The notes beneath the pieces were generated by a model. The model was given only the letters and a program-made list of their open reading frames with translations, ran no database searches and was not told the DNA's origin. This document shows, one piece after another, positions 8,611 through 17,854 of a stretch of 64,000 nt of DNA (positions are counted from its first letter, which is position 1; each line of letters begins with the position of its first letter). The stretch is from the NCBI GenBank assembly GCA_014075275.1, contig CP046179.1, positions 304,501 through 368,500 on the forward strand, read 5' to 3'. Position numbers and translations under genes: made by a program. This DNA is from Boseongicola sp. Lineage in GTDB: Bacteria > Pseudomonadota > Alphaproteobacteria > Rhodobacterales > Rhodobacteraceae.

Positions 8611-9540
8611 ATGGCCGAGCAATCAGGTAACGCCAATCCCAGGCGGTGGCACATTGCTGTGTTCCTGGCGCCTGCGGTGCTCGTCTACACGGCGGTGATG
8701 ATTTACCCGCTGTTCAACACACTTCGGCTGTCGTTCTATTCGGAAATCGATCATGAACGTGTGCATGTTGGTCTCCAGAATTTTCGCACGCTTTTTGGCG
8801 ATGTCTTCTGGTCAGAGCAGTTCTGGAACGCTTTGGGCAACAACACCTGGTTTTTCGTCATCCACATGCTGGTGCAAAACCCCATAGGCGTTGTGTTGGC
8901 GGCAATTCTGTCCAGCCCAAAACTCCGATTTTCTTCACTTTACCGCTCGGCGATCTTCGTGCCGACTATCCTCAGTTTCGTCATTGTCGGCTTTGCCTGG
9001 AAACTGATCCTGTCACCCATCTGGGGCATAGCCCCGGATATGCTGGATGCCGTGGGTCTGAAGTTCCTTTACGCCCCATGGTTAGGCAAAGAAGAATACG
9101 CGCTTACAACCCTCGCGCTTGTTTCTGTCTGGCAATACGTCGGCATCCCGATGATGCTGATTTATGCGGCTCTGCTTTCCATTCCTGACGAAATTCTCGA
9201 AGCGGGCGAATGTGACGGCGTGACCGGAATGTCTGCCTTCTGGAAGATTAAGCTGCCGCTGATCCTGCCATCGATAGGCATCATCTCGATCCTGACATTC
9301 GTTGGTAACTTCAACGCCTTCGACTTGATCTACGCCGCTCAGGGCGCGCTCGCGGGGCCAGATTTCTCAACCGATATTCTGGGCACTTTCATGTATCGCA
9401 CCTTCTTTGGCTTTCAGCTGCAGCTGGGCGATCCACACATGGGGTCTGCCATTGCATCCGCCATGTTCGGCATCATTTTGGTAGGTGTCTGTATCTACCT
9501 CTTTGGCATCCAGCGCCGCTTGCGCTCATATCAGTTCTGA
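8611..9540 (+). CDS. Sugar ABC transporter permease (CUT1, MalF/UgpA-like)
   Basis: Inner-membrane permease with six hydrophobic segments, the first at about residues 15-36. The EAA loop that docks to the ATPase is ILEAGECDGVTGMSAFWKIKLP (about 195-216), with a Cys-Asp variant of the usual EAA-G core. 309 residues. AAGGAG lies 7 nt before ATG 8611; a GTG at 8608 is the alternative. Intact, unlike the binding-protein gene before it. Pairs with the second permease 13 nt downstream. Confidence 0.92.
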   Translation: MAEQSGNANPRRWHIAVFLAPAVLVYTAVMIYPLFNTLRLSFYSEIDHERVHVGLQNFRTLFGDVFWSEQFWNALGNNTWFFVIHMLVQNPIGVVLAAILSSPKLRFSSLYRSAIFVPTILSFVIVGFAWKLILSPIWGIAPDMLDAVGLKFLYAPWLGKEEYALTTLALVSVWQYVGIPMMLIYAALLSIPDEILEAGECDGVTGMSAFWKIKLPLILPSIGIISILTFVGNFNAFDLIYAAQGALAGPDFSTDILGTFMYRTFFGFQLQLGDPHMGSAIASAMFGIILVGVCIYLFGIQRRLRSYQF

Positions 9541-9553
9541 GAGGGGCAGGGAC

Positions 9554-10393
9554 ATGACAAAAACACGCCAATCCCTCGGAACGACAATCGCCGCTCACGG
9601 AGTGTTGCTGACCTATACAGTCATTGCACTTTTCCCGGTTTTTGTGATCCTGATCAACAGCTTCAAGGCACGCAAAGCCATCTTCCGCGAGCCTCTGGCG
9701 CTACCCAATGCCGACAGCTTCAGCATGATCGGTTACGAAACTGTCCTGAAGCAAGGCGACTTCTTTCTCTACTTCCAAAACTCGATGATCGTTACCGTTG
9801 TTTCGCTTTTCCTGATCCTTCTGTTCGGCTCAATGGCGGCATTCGCGCTGGCCGAGTATCGCTTCCGTTTCAACACATTAATGGGGCTATACTTGGCGCT
9901 TGGCATCATGATCCCGATCCGCATTGGCACCGTTGCGATCCTGGAAATGATGGTAGCAACCGGGTTGGTAAATACACTTCTGGCGCTCATTTTGGTTTAC
10001 ACGGCCCAAGGCTTGCCGCTTGCAGTGTTCATCCTGTCCGAGTTCATGCGCGGGGTCTCGGATGATCTCAAAAACGCAGGACGAATAGATGGTCTTTCCG
10101 AATACAAAATCTTCTTCCGTCTGGTCCTGCCACTTGTGCGTCCTGCTATGGCGACAGTTGCCGTCTTCAACATGATCCCGATCTGGAACGACCTTTGGTT
10201 CCCTCTTATCCTGGCACCGGCCGAAGAAACCAAAACGCTGACTCTTGGCTCTCAGGTGTTCATCGGACAGTTTGTGACCGACTGGAATGCAGTTCTGTCA
10301 GCACTATCCATGGCGATCCTGCCAGTAATGATCCTCTACGCTATTTTCTCGCGTCAGCTCATCCGTGGCATCACGTCAGGAGCAGTCAAATGA
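9554..10393 (+). CDS. Sugar ABC transporter permease (CUT1, MalG/UgpE-like)
   Basis: Second membrane subunit, 279 residues, six hydrophobic segments, with the EAA loop around DDLKNAGRIDGLSEYKIFFR (about 172-191). Start ATG 9554 follows GAGGGGCAGGG; a longer frame from 9485 overlaps the first permease and is not supported. Its stop overlaps the oxidoreductase start as ATGA at 10390-10393, so the two are probably translationally coupled. Confidence 0.92.
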   Translation: MTKTRQSLGTTIAAHGVLLTYTVIALFPVFVILINSFKARKAIFREPLALPNADSFSMIGYETVLKQGDFFLYFQNSMIVTVVSLFLILLFGSMAAFALAEYRFRFNTLMGLYLALGIMIPIRIGTVAILEMMVATGLVNTLLALILVYTAQGLPLAVFILSEFMRGVSDDLKNAGRIDGLSEYKIFFRLVLPLVRPAMATVAVFNMIPIWNDLWFPLILAPAEETKTLTLGSQVFIGQFVTDWNAVLSALSMAILPVMILYAIFSRQLIRGITSGAVK

Positions 10394-11418
10394 GGGTCCT
10401 TATCGCTGGCCTTGGCAATATGGGGCAAAGCCACGCATTGGCGCACCACAAACTGGATGGCGTTGAAATTGTCGGACTGGTCAATCGTTCCAAAGTCGAT
10501 CTGCCTGATGAACTGTCCGGTTATCCTTACTTACAGGATTTCAATGCGGCGTTGTCAGAAACCACACCTGATCTGGTGGTGGTTGCTACCTACACCGACA
10601 CCCATGCCGACTACGCCGTCGCAGCGATGGAAGCCGGTGCACATGTCTTCGTAGAGAAACCACTTGCAGGAAACGTTGCAGACGCCATGCGGGTCGTGGA
10701 AACTGCGCGCCGACTAAACCGTAAACTTGGGATCGGATACATCCTGCGTCACCATCCAAGTTGGACGCGCCTGATCTCAGAAGCACGCGACCTCGGCGGC
10801 CCCTATGTTTTCCGCCTGAACCTCAATCAGCAGTCTGATGGCGACACTTGGGAAACCCACAAAGCCCTGATGCAAACAACGTCGCCGCTTGTGGATTGCG
10901 GTGTCCACTACGTCGATGTCATGTGCCAAATCACCGATGCTCAGCCGGTGCGCGTGAACGGAATGGGGCTAAGGCTATCCGACGAGATTGCCGAAGACAT
11001 GTATAATTACGGTCAGTTCCAGGTCACCTTCGATGATGGGTCTGTTGGGTGGTACGAAGCGGGCTGGGGTCCGATGATGTCCGAAACCGCATTCTTCGTA
11101 AAAGACGTTGTCAGCCCCAACGGCTCGGTTTCAATCACTGATGCCGATAAAGGCGCCTCCGACGACGTTGATGGGCATACCAAAGTCGGCGGTCTTCTGG
11201 TCCACCGCCCCGGAAACGACACTCTGATCAACCTGCCAAATGAACCCGGGCATCAGGAACTTTGTGATGCCGAACAGGCGTGGATCGTCGACGCTATTCA
11301 AAATGACACCGATCTCAGTCGACACATGAACGATGCGGTGCAATCTCTAAGCATCTGCCTAGCAGCAGACGAAAGCATTCGCACCGGCAAATCTATATAC
11401 TTAGGAGAAGGCGCATGA
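10390..11418 (+). CDS. Gfo/Idh/MocA-family NAD(P)-dependent oxidoreductase
   Basis: N-terminal Rossmann fold with [18 protein letters not shown] (about 4-21), the EKPLAGN nicotinamide motif (about 92-98) and the C-terminal catalytic segment [10 protein letters not shown] (about 173-182) with the conserved His. 342 residues. Start ATG 10390 overlaps the permease stop, and its own stop overlaps the ATPase start by 4 nt, so it is an integral gene of the transporter operon. Family members oxidise or reduce sugars and cyclitols, including 1,6-anhydro sugars. Substrate unknown; an amino-sugar or anhydro-sugar intermediate is inferred from context. Confidence 0.88.
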   Translation: MRVLIAGLGNMGQSHALAHHKLDGVEIVGLVNRSKVDLPDELSGYPYLQDFNAALSETTPDLVVVATYTDTHADYAVAAMEAGAHVFVEKPLAGNVADAMRVVETARRLNRKLGIGYILRHHPSWTRLISEARDLGGPYVFRLNLNQQSDGDTWETHKALMQTTSPLVDCGVHYVDVMCQITDAQPVRVNGMGLRLSDEIAEDMYNYGQFQVTFDDGSVGWYEAGWGPMMSETAFFVKDVVSPNGSVSITDADKGASDDVDGHTKVGGLLVHRPGNDTLINLPNEPGHQELCDAEQAWIVDAIQNDTDLSRHMNDAVQSLSICLAADESIRTGKSIYLGEGA

Positions 11419-12422
11419 CCGCCCTGAAACTTGAAAATGTGAACAAGTCTTTCGGGCCCGTTCACGTCTTGAAAGATATTAACCTGACAGTCGAAGACGG
11501 CGAATTCGTCGTGTTCGTTGGCCCCTCTGGTTGCGGGAAATCAACCCTTCTGCGTGTCATCGCTGGCCTCGAAGATGCGACCTCGGGAACAGTCATGATC
11601 GACGAATCCGTGGTCAACACGGTGCCCCCCGCCAAGCGCGGCATCGCTATGGTTTTCCAGTCATACGCGCTCTATCCGCACCTGACGGTCAAGGACAACA
11701 TGGGCCTTGGCCTCAAACAGGAAGGCCAACCCAAAACCGTTGTTGAAGAGCGTGTGGCGAAAGCCAGCAATATGCTCGACCTCGACGACTACATCGCGCG
11801 CCGCCCTGCCGAACTCAGCGGCGGCCAGCGACAGCGCGTTGCAATCGGGCGCGCAATTGTTCGCGATCCAAAGCTGTTTCTGTTCGACGAGCCACTGTCG
11901 AATCTCGACGCCGCGCTCAGAATGAATACTCGCGTCGAAATCGCAGCTCTCCATCGCACTCTTTCCGCATCAATGATCTACGTCACTCACGATTAGATCG
12001 AAGCCATGACACTTGCAGACAAAATCGTTGTCCTTCGTGACGGTCGCGTCGAACAAGTCGGCTCACCGATGGAGCTTTATAACAACCCAGCCAATCGCTT
12101 CGTCGCCGGTTTCCTGGGGTCACCATCCATGAACTTTCTTACAACTTCGGTTAAGGGCCTCGAAGCTGGCCAATCGCTCGGCATTCGTCCCGAACACCTA
12201 AGTCTCAGCGAAACTGGTCCGATCTCGGGCGAAGTCATGCACGTTGAAAGACTTGGCGGAGACACCAACCTTCTGGTCGACACCGATAGCGGCGAGCGGC
12301 TGACTGTACGGCTATTTGGACAGGACCCAACAGAAGTGGGTGCGAAAATCAGCTTGGGTTACGATGCTGCCAACGCTTTTTACTTCAATGAAGCGGATGA
12401 ACGCATCCGCTCGGCGGCGTGA
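11415..12422 (+). pseudogene. Sugar ABC transporter ATP-binding protein (UgpC/MsmX type) with in-frame TAG
   Basis: The reading frame of 335 codons is interrupted at codon 194 by TAG (11994-11996). Walker [10 protein letters not shown] (36-44), signature LSGGQRQR (about 134), Walker [13 protein letters not shown] and the H-loop YVTHD are all present. The stop immediately follows the H-loop Asp, where family members have Gln (THDQIEAMT), so CAG to TAG is the simplest history. The frame then continues [17 protein letters not shown] and the TOBE regulatory domain to 12422. A truncated product would lack the regulatory domain. Second lesion in the same transporter. Confidence 0.88.
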
Positions 12423-12435
12423 ATTCCCATATAAA

Positions 12436-13035
12436 CTAACCAAGCTCTTCGCTCGGAATTATTGGAAAGAACACACCTTCCGACCACAGACCAAACCAAC
12501 TAGCGCCGTTGTGGTCGGTATGCGCCCCGATATCTACAAGCCGGTAAAAGCTTTTGCGGTCAATTAGCGCCTCAAGATCGGCGCGAATATGAACATAAGG
12601 GGATGGTTCGCCGGTTTCCGGGTCGCGCTCGACGCGGATTGGATGATCGGGACCAGCAACAGCGGTATCGCCAAGGTTCGTCTCAAACTCCAAAGTCTGT
12701 TCATCACCCTCGCCCATCGGAGTGAAATCCACCGCAACAAAGGGCGCGTCATCGACCTGAATACCGACCTTTTCAACCGGGGTGACCAGCACATAGCGAT
12801 CGCCGTCTTTGCGCAGAATCGTCGAAAACAGACGCACCAATTCGGGTCGTCCGATGGGGGTGCCCAGATAAAACCATGTGCCGTCGCGGGCAATCCGCAT
12901 GTCCAGATCGCCGCAATCGCGGGGATTCCACAGGTGAACCGGCGGCAATCCGCGCTTTGAGGCCGCCCGTGCGCTGGCCGCGATGCCTTCTGCACTGGGT
13001 TTCACAATGTTTTGTGCCATATCGTCTTTTGTCAT
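12436..13035 (-). CDS. DUF1285 domain-containing protein
   Basis: 199-residue cytoplasmic protein of a conserved family of unknown function found in many alphaproteobacteria. Landmarks are PPVHLWNPRDCGDLDMRI (about 31-48), DGTWFYLGTPIGRPELVRLF (about 51-70) and DRYVLVTPVEKVGI. It is divergently transcribed from the MoxR gene, which starts about 60 nt away, and converges with the sugar ABC operon. No catalytic motif is evident. Confidence 0.88.
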   Translation of the reverse strand: MTKDDMAQNIVKPSAEGIAASARAASKRGLPPVHLWNPRDCGDLDMRIARDGTWFYLGTPIGRPELVRLFSTILRKDGDRYVLVTPVEKVGIQVDDAPFVAVDFTPMGEGDEQTLEFETNLGDTAVAGPDHPIRVERDPETGEPSPYVHIRADLEALIDRKSFYRLVDIGAHTDHNGASWFGLWSEGVFFPIIPSEELG

Positions 13036-13094
13036 TTGTGCATGGGCCTAAGTTTAGGTCTACTGCAACCATAAGACTTTTGGAGGCGAATACT

Positions 13095-14102
13095 ATGTCC
13101 GAGACCCCCGATCTTGTCGGCGAAATCGAAGCGCTGGGCGAAAAGCTGAGCGCGGCCAAGGCCAGCATCACCAAACGGTTCATCGGACAAGAGCAGGTCG
13201 TCGATCTGGTTTTGTCGGCGATCCTGTGTGGCGGGCATGGATTGCTGGTGGGTTTGCCGGGGCTTGGAAAGACTCGGCTTGTAGACACGCTGTCGACGGT
13301 GCTGGGGCTGGATGGCAAGCGGGTTCAGTTCACACCCGATCTTATGCCAGCCGATATTCTGGGATCAGAAGTGCTTGAAACCGGGACGGATGGCGCCCGT
13401 GCGTTCAAATTCATTCAGGGGCCTGTGTTCTGTCAGCTTTTGATGGCCGATGAGGTCAACCGCGCCAGCCCGCGCACGCAATCGGCGTTGTTGCAGGCCA
13501 TGCAGGAGAAATCAGTGACCGTAGCGGGCGAAAGCCGCGATCTGCCGGTACCGTTTCACGTTCTGGCGACCCAAAACCCGATTGAACAGGAGGGAACTTA
13601 TCCCTTGCCCGAGGCGCAACTCGACCGCTTCCTGGTGCAGATCGATGTGCCTTACCCGGATCGCGATACCGAACATGAGATTTTGATAGCAACCACCGGC
13701 GCGACCGAGGCGACATCAACCCAGGTCTTTACCGGAGCAGAACTGATTGCCGCACAGGAACTGGTGCGTCGGATGCCGGTGGGCGAGGGGATTGTTGAAT
13801 TGATTCTGGACCTGGTCCGTGCCTGTCGCCCCGAAAGCGAAGGCGCGTCTGATCTGGTGCGCGACAACGTCGGTTGGGGTCCGGGCCCACGCGCCGCACA
13901 GGCGCTAATGCTGACGGTGCGGGCGCGGGCGTTGTTGTCGGGCCGTTTGGCTCCGTCTCCCGAAGACGTCACCGCAATGGCGGTTCCCGTCTTGACGCAC
14001 CGCATGGCCTTGACGTTCGCGGCGCGGGCGCGAGGCATGGAGCTGCGAGAGGTGATTGATCAAACCGTCGCTGTGGTCACCCAAGCAGAGGCCGCCGCGT
14101 GA
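13095..14102 (+). CDS. MoxR-family AAA+ ATPase
   Basis: AAA+ chaperone-like ATPase of 335 residues. Walker A GLPGLGKT lies near residues 55-62, Walker B LLMADEVNRASP near 115-126, and sensor-1 ATQNPIEQEGTYPLPEAQLD near 157-176. Start ATG 13095 has GGAGG 8 nt upstream; the long upstream extension is antisense to DUF1285. MoxR proteins are thought to mature or remodel partner proteins together with DUF58/VWA proteins, and here the DUF58 gene overlaps by 4 nt (GTGA). First gene of a four-gene operon. Confidence 0.94.
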   Translation: MSETPDLVGEIEALGEKLSAAKASITKRFIGQEQVVDLVLSAILCGGHGLLVGLPGLGKTRLVDTLSTVLGLDGKRVQFTPDLMPADILGSEVLETGTDGARAFKFIQGPVFCQLLMADEVNRASPRTQSALLQAMQEKSVTVAGESRDLPVPFHVLATQNPIEQEGTYPLPEAQLDRFLVQIDVPYPDRDTEHEILIATTGATEATSTQVFTGAELIAAQELVRRMPVGEGIVELILDLVRACRPESEGASDLVRDNVGWGPGPRAAQALMLTVRARALLSGRLAPSPEDVTAMAVPVLTHRMALTFAARARGMELREVIDQTVAVVTQAEAAA

Positions 14103-14974
14103 GAGCACCTGCCACCCTAAGGCAACAGGCCGAGACCCTTGCTGGTCCGCTTCCACCCCTTTTGGCGGCAGCCGAGCATCTGGCGACGTCGGTAATGTCC
14201 GGCGAACATGGGCGGCGGCGCGCGGGGCAGGGTGATCAGTTTTGGCAGTATCGCCCAAGTGTGTCCGGGGACGAGGCGCGCATGGTGGATTGGCGGCGTT
14301 CGGCCCGGTCCGACGGGTTGTTCGTGCGCGAAAAGGAATGGCAGGCGGCGCAATCGGTGATGTTGTGGCTGGATACCGGGCAGTCAATGGAATTTGCCTC
14401 GGCCAAGGGGTTGGCGACAAAGGCGGACGTTGCGCGGCAGTTGGCGTTGGCGCTGGCGGTTTTGTTGGTCCGCGGCGGTGAACGGGTTGGATTGTCCAAT
14501 ACCGGATTGCCGCCCCGCACGGGCCAGATCCAACTGATGCGGTTGACCGGCTATCTGGGCGATGCCTCGGACGCCAGCGAGTATCAACCGCCTGAATTGC
14601 GCGGCGTGCCAGCACGGTCGCGGTCGGTGTTCCTGTCGGATTTTCTGGGCGACATTGATGCGGTTGAAGCCGCGCTGACCAAGGCAGCGGACCGGGGTAT
14701 AGATGGCGCATTGGTGCAGGTGTTGGACCCGGAAGAAGAAGCGTTTCCCTTCGATGGCCGCACAATCTTCGAAAGCATCGGTGGCAGCATGGCGCATGAG
14801 ACGTTGAAAGCCAGCGACCTCAGGGATCGCTATCTTGAGCGCTTGGCCGAGCGTAAAGATCGCTTGCAGGCATTGGTCCGTGCGACCGGCTGGCAATATC
14901 ACTGTCACCACACAGATCGCCCCGCAGCCGGGGCCTTGTTGTGGCTGTTTGGGGCGTTGGAGCGGGTGCATTGA
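14099..14974 (+). CDS. DUF58 domain-containing protein (MoxR partner)
   Basis: 291 residues, starting at GTG 14099 inside the MoxR stop. It contains the DUF58 hallmark DEARMVDWRRSARSD (about 59-73) followed by LFVREKEWQ and a VWA-like strand MLWLDTGQSME. DUF58 proteins are nearly always co-encoded with MoxR ATPases and act near the membrane; a precise reaction is not established. This one has no obvious membrane segment. Confidence 0.92.
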   Translation: MRAPATLRQQAETLAGPLPPLLAAAEHLATSVMSGEHGRRRAGQGDQFWQYRPSVSGDEARMVDWRRSARSDGLFVREKEWQAAQSVMLWLDTGQSMEFASAKGLATKADVARQLALALAVLLVRGGERVGLSNTGLPPRTGQIQLMRLTGYLGDASDASEYQPPELRGVPARSRSVFLSDFLGDIDAVEAALTKAADRGIDGALVQVLDPEEEAFPFDGRTIFESIGGSMAHETLKASDLRDRYLERLAERKDRLQALVRATGWQYHCHHTDRPAAGALLWLFGALERVH

Positions 14975-15041
14975 CCAAAAACGCTCGCATATCACGCCAA
15001 GATTTTCGCGGATCGCGCCAATTTAGGAATGTTGACTGCTG

Positions 15042-17813
15042 ATGTGGTCCATTGGTCCCATAGGGTTCACGGCGCCCTGGCTCTTGCTAGGCCTCGTCCT
15101 GTTGCCGATCCTGTGGTTATTGCTGCGCGCGGTGCCGCCAGCGCCGATCCGGCGACGTTTTCCCGGCGTCGCACTGCTGCTGGGCCTGACCGACGACGAA
15201 ACCCAAACCGACCGCACGCCTTGGTGGCTGTTACTGATACGGACACTGGCCATCGCCGCGGCGATCATTGGATTTGCGGGACCGGTTCTGAACCCAAAGG
15301 CCGAGCAAGTAGGTAGCGGGCCATTGCTGGTTCTGATCGACGGAACCTGGGCTGACGCATCTGACTGGTCGGCGCGCATGGATCGGGCCGGGGCCGCGCT
15401 GAACGAAGCCGCGCAGGCCGGGCGCGAAGTGGCTTTGGCTGTGCTGACGGACCTGCCACCGGGTGAACTGGTCTTCCGCACCGGTGATGCTCTGGTCGCT
15501 GATCTGCTGGGGTTGGAACCCAAAGCATGGTCTCCGAATGCGGAAGAAGTTGCGGGATGGTCCGCCGCGCTGGAGGGCGGTTTTGACACTCTATGGCTGT
15601 CGGATGGCTTGGATTGGGACTGGCGCGCGCCGCTTCTGGATGTGCTGCAAGAAAAGGGCGCGGTTTCGGTGTTCGAAGCATCTCGATCAGTTTTCGGGCT
15701 TAAGCCAGCCCGATTTGAAGACGGCTCCATCGTGATCGAGGCGGTCCGCAGTCGGGTCGGCGACGCCGCTGGAATTGATGTGTCTGCCTTTGGTCTGGAC
15801 CCGACCGGGATTGAACGACAACTGGCGAGCTTGCCCCTGACCTTCTTTCTCGACGCCGCCGCTGCTGAAGGCGAACTCTCGCTACCGCCCGAATTGCGAA
15901 ATCGGATTACCCGGTTCGAGATTGACGGGCGGCGCTCGGCAGGCGCTGTGACGCTGACGGATGATGCACTGCGCCGTCGCGAGGTGGCGATCCTGTCGGC
16001 CCGTGACGAACGTGAAGGCCTGCAACTGTTGTCACCAACGCACTACCTCGAACAGGCGCTGATCCCCAACGCCGAGCTGATATCCGGTGCAATCCCTGAT
16101 CTGGTGCTGGCCAACCCCGACGTAATCGTTTTGGCCGATATCGCCTCCCTTGCGGGCAATGAGCCCGACCTGCTGGAAGACTGGGTGCGCGACGGTGGCA
16201 TTTTGTTGCGGTTCGCTGGCCCCCGCTTGGCCGCTTCGGATATCGGGCGCGAGGCCGAAGATACGCTGATGCCCGTTCGTCTGCGCGCCGGTGGCCGCAG
16301 CGTTGGCGGCGCGATGTCCTGGGGCGAACCGAAGGAACTCCGCGCCTTTGGTCCCGACAGCCCGTTCTTCGGGCTGGCCGTGCCACAAGACGTCCGCGTC
16401 TCGGCGCAGGTCATGGCGCAACCCGACCCGACTCTGTCCGAACGCACCATCGCCACGTTGGCCGACGGCACACCGCTGGTCACCCGCAAACGCATGGATG
16501 CGGGGCAAATTGTGCTGTTCCACGTCACCGCCAACGCCGAATGGTCGACCCTGCCGCTGTCGGGCCTTTTCGTGCAGATGCTGGAACGCCTGTCGATCTC
16601 GGCCCGCCCCAGCCAGATCACTGCCGAGGATCTGACCGGCACCACCTGGACCCCGAACCGCATCCTGACGGCGGGCGGCCTTATCGAAGATGCGGGCAAT
16701 CTGCCCGGTGTGGCGGGAGAAGACCTGGCCGAAGCCCCCCTCAGTGCCGATCTGCAACCCGGTCTTTATTCCGGCGAAGACCGTCGCATCGCCCGCAACG
16801 TTATCACCCCGGACACGACGTTGGCCGCCACAACATGGCCCGCAGAAGTCCCGGTCGAGGGGTTGGGATTTATCCGCGATATGCCGCTAAAAGGACTTGT
16901 CCTCACTCTGGCAATGCTGGCGCTGATGGCTGATATCATCGCCTCGCTTTGGTTGTCTGGCCGCCTGATAGGCCCGCGCGCGCAAACCGCCGGGTTGCTT
17001 TTGGCAACGCTGATCGCCTTGCCGCACCATGCCCAAGCCCAGACCAGCGATGACGACCTTGCAAAGGCGCTGGCTGCCGCTTCTGAAGTCACGCTGGCCT
17101 ACATCATCACCGGCAATTCCCGCATCGATCAGGCCTCTGAAGCAGGGCTGAGCGGCCTTTCGCGGATGCTGTTCCGCCGCACTTCAATCGAGCCTGCAAA
17201 CCCCACCGCCGTGAACCTCGAAACCGACGAACTGGCGGTCTATCCGTTCCTCTACTGGGCCGTGACCCCGGACCAGCCACGCCCCAGCGGCACCGCCTAT
17301 GAAAAGCTGAACCGCTATCTGCGCACCGGCGGTATGATCCTGTTCGACACCCGCGACAGTGACACTGCCCGTTTCGGTGGCGGCAGCCCGAACGGCCAGA
17401 AACTGCAAGACCTCGCCCTGCCGCTGGACATCCCACCGCTGGAACCGATCCCGTCAGATCATGTCCTGACGCGGACATTCTATCTGTTGCAGGACTTCCC
17501 GGGCCGCCACGCAGGCCGCGATGTCTGGGTCGAGGCCGCACCCGCCGACGCCGAACAGGCCGAAGGGATGCCGTTCAGAAATCTTAACGACAATGTCACG
17601 CCCGTGATCATCGGCGGTAACGACTGGGCCGCAGCCTGGGCAATGGACGCCAACAATGTACCCATGTTCCCTGTGGGCCGGGGCTTCGCAGGCGAACGCC
17701 ACCGCGAGATTGCTTACCGTTTCGGCATCAACCTGATCATGCACGTTCTCACCGGCAATTATAAATCCGATCAGGTTCACGTGCCTGCCCTTCTCGACAG
17801 GCTCGGCCAATGA
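15042..17813 (+). CDS. Large membrane protein with BatA-like N-terminus and DUF4159 C-terminus
   Basis: 923 residues. The N-terminal pair of membrane helices with the IRRRFPGVALLLGL region resembles BatA/aerotolerance proteins. A long VWA-like periplasmic part follows, then further hydrophobic segments near residues 625-670, and a C-terminal DUF4159 domain (LAYIITGNSRIDQASEAGL onward) containing YPFLYWAV and GMILFDTRD. Third gene of the MoxR operon; it begins 67 nt after DUF58. Function unknown beyond the likely cell-envelope role of the operon. Confidence 0.85.
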   Translation: MWSIGPIGFTAPWLLLGLVLLPILWLLLRAVPPAPIRRRFPGVALLLGLTDDETQTDRTPWWLLLIRTLAIAAAIIGFAGPVLNPKAEQVGSGPLLVLIDGTWADASDWSARMDRAGAALNEAAQAGREVALAVLTDLPPGELVFRTGDALVADLLGLEPKAWSPNAEEVAGWSAALEGGFDTLWLSDGLDWDWRAPLLDVLQEKGAVSVFEASRSVFGLKPARFEDGSIVIEAVRSRVGDAAGIDVSAFGLDPTGIERQLASLPLTFFLDAAAAEGELSLPPELRNRITRFEIDGRRSAGAVTLTDDALRRREVAILSARDEREGLQLLSPTHYLEQALIPNAELISGAIPDLVLANPDVIVLADIASLAGNEPDLLEDWVRDGGILLRFAGPRLAASDIGREAEDTLMPVRLRAGGRSVGGAMSWGEPKELRAFGPDSPFFGLAVPQDVRVSAQVMAQPDPTLSERTIATLADGTPLVTRKRMDAGQIVLFHVTANAEWSTLPLSGLFVQMLERLSISARPSQITAEDLTGTTWTPNRILTAGGLIEDAGNLPGVAGEDLAEAPLSADLQPGLYSGEDRRIARNVITPDTTLAATTWPAEVPVEGLGFIRDMPLKGLVLTLAMLALMADIIASLWLSGRLIGPRAQTAGLLLATLIALPHHAQAQTSDDDLAKALAAASEVTLAYIITGNSRIDQASEAGLSGLSRMLFRRTSIEPANPTAVNLETDELAVYPFLYWAVTPDQPRPSGTAYEKLNRYLRTGGMILFDTRDSDTARFGGGSPNGQKLQDLALPLDIPPLEPIPSDHVLTRTFYLLQDFPGRHAGRDVWVEAAPADAEQAEGMPFRNLNDNVTPVIIGGNDWAAAWAMDANNVPMFPVGRGFAGERHREIAYRFGINLIMHVLTGNYKSDQVHVPALLDRLGQ

Positions 17814-17854
17814 ACGCAGGCAATCTCTCAGCACCGAACGGGGAAACCTGATCC

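Noticed and set aside
15023-15730. Long minus-strand frames across the MoxR/DUF4159 region
   Set aside because: Low-complexity Ser/Arg/Pro sequence opposite well-supported genes; typical antisense artefact in GC-rich coding DNA.
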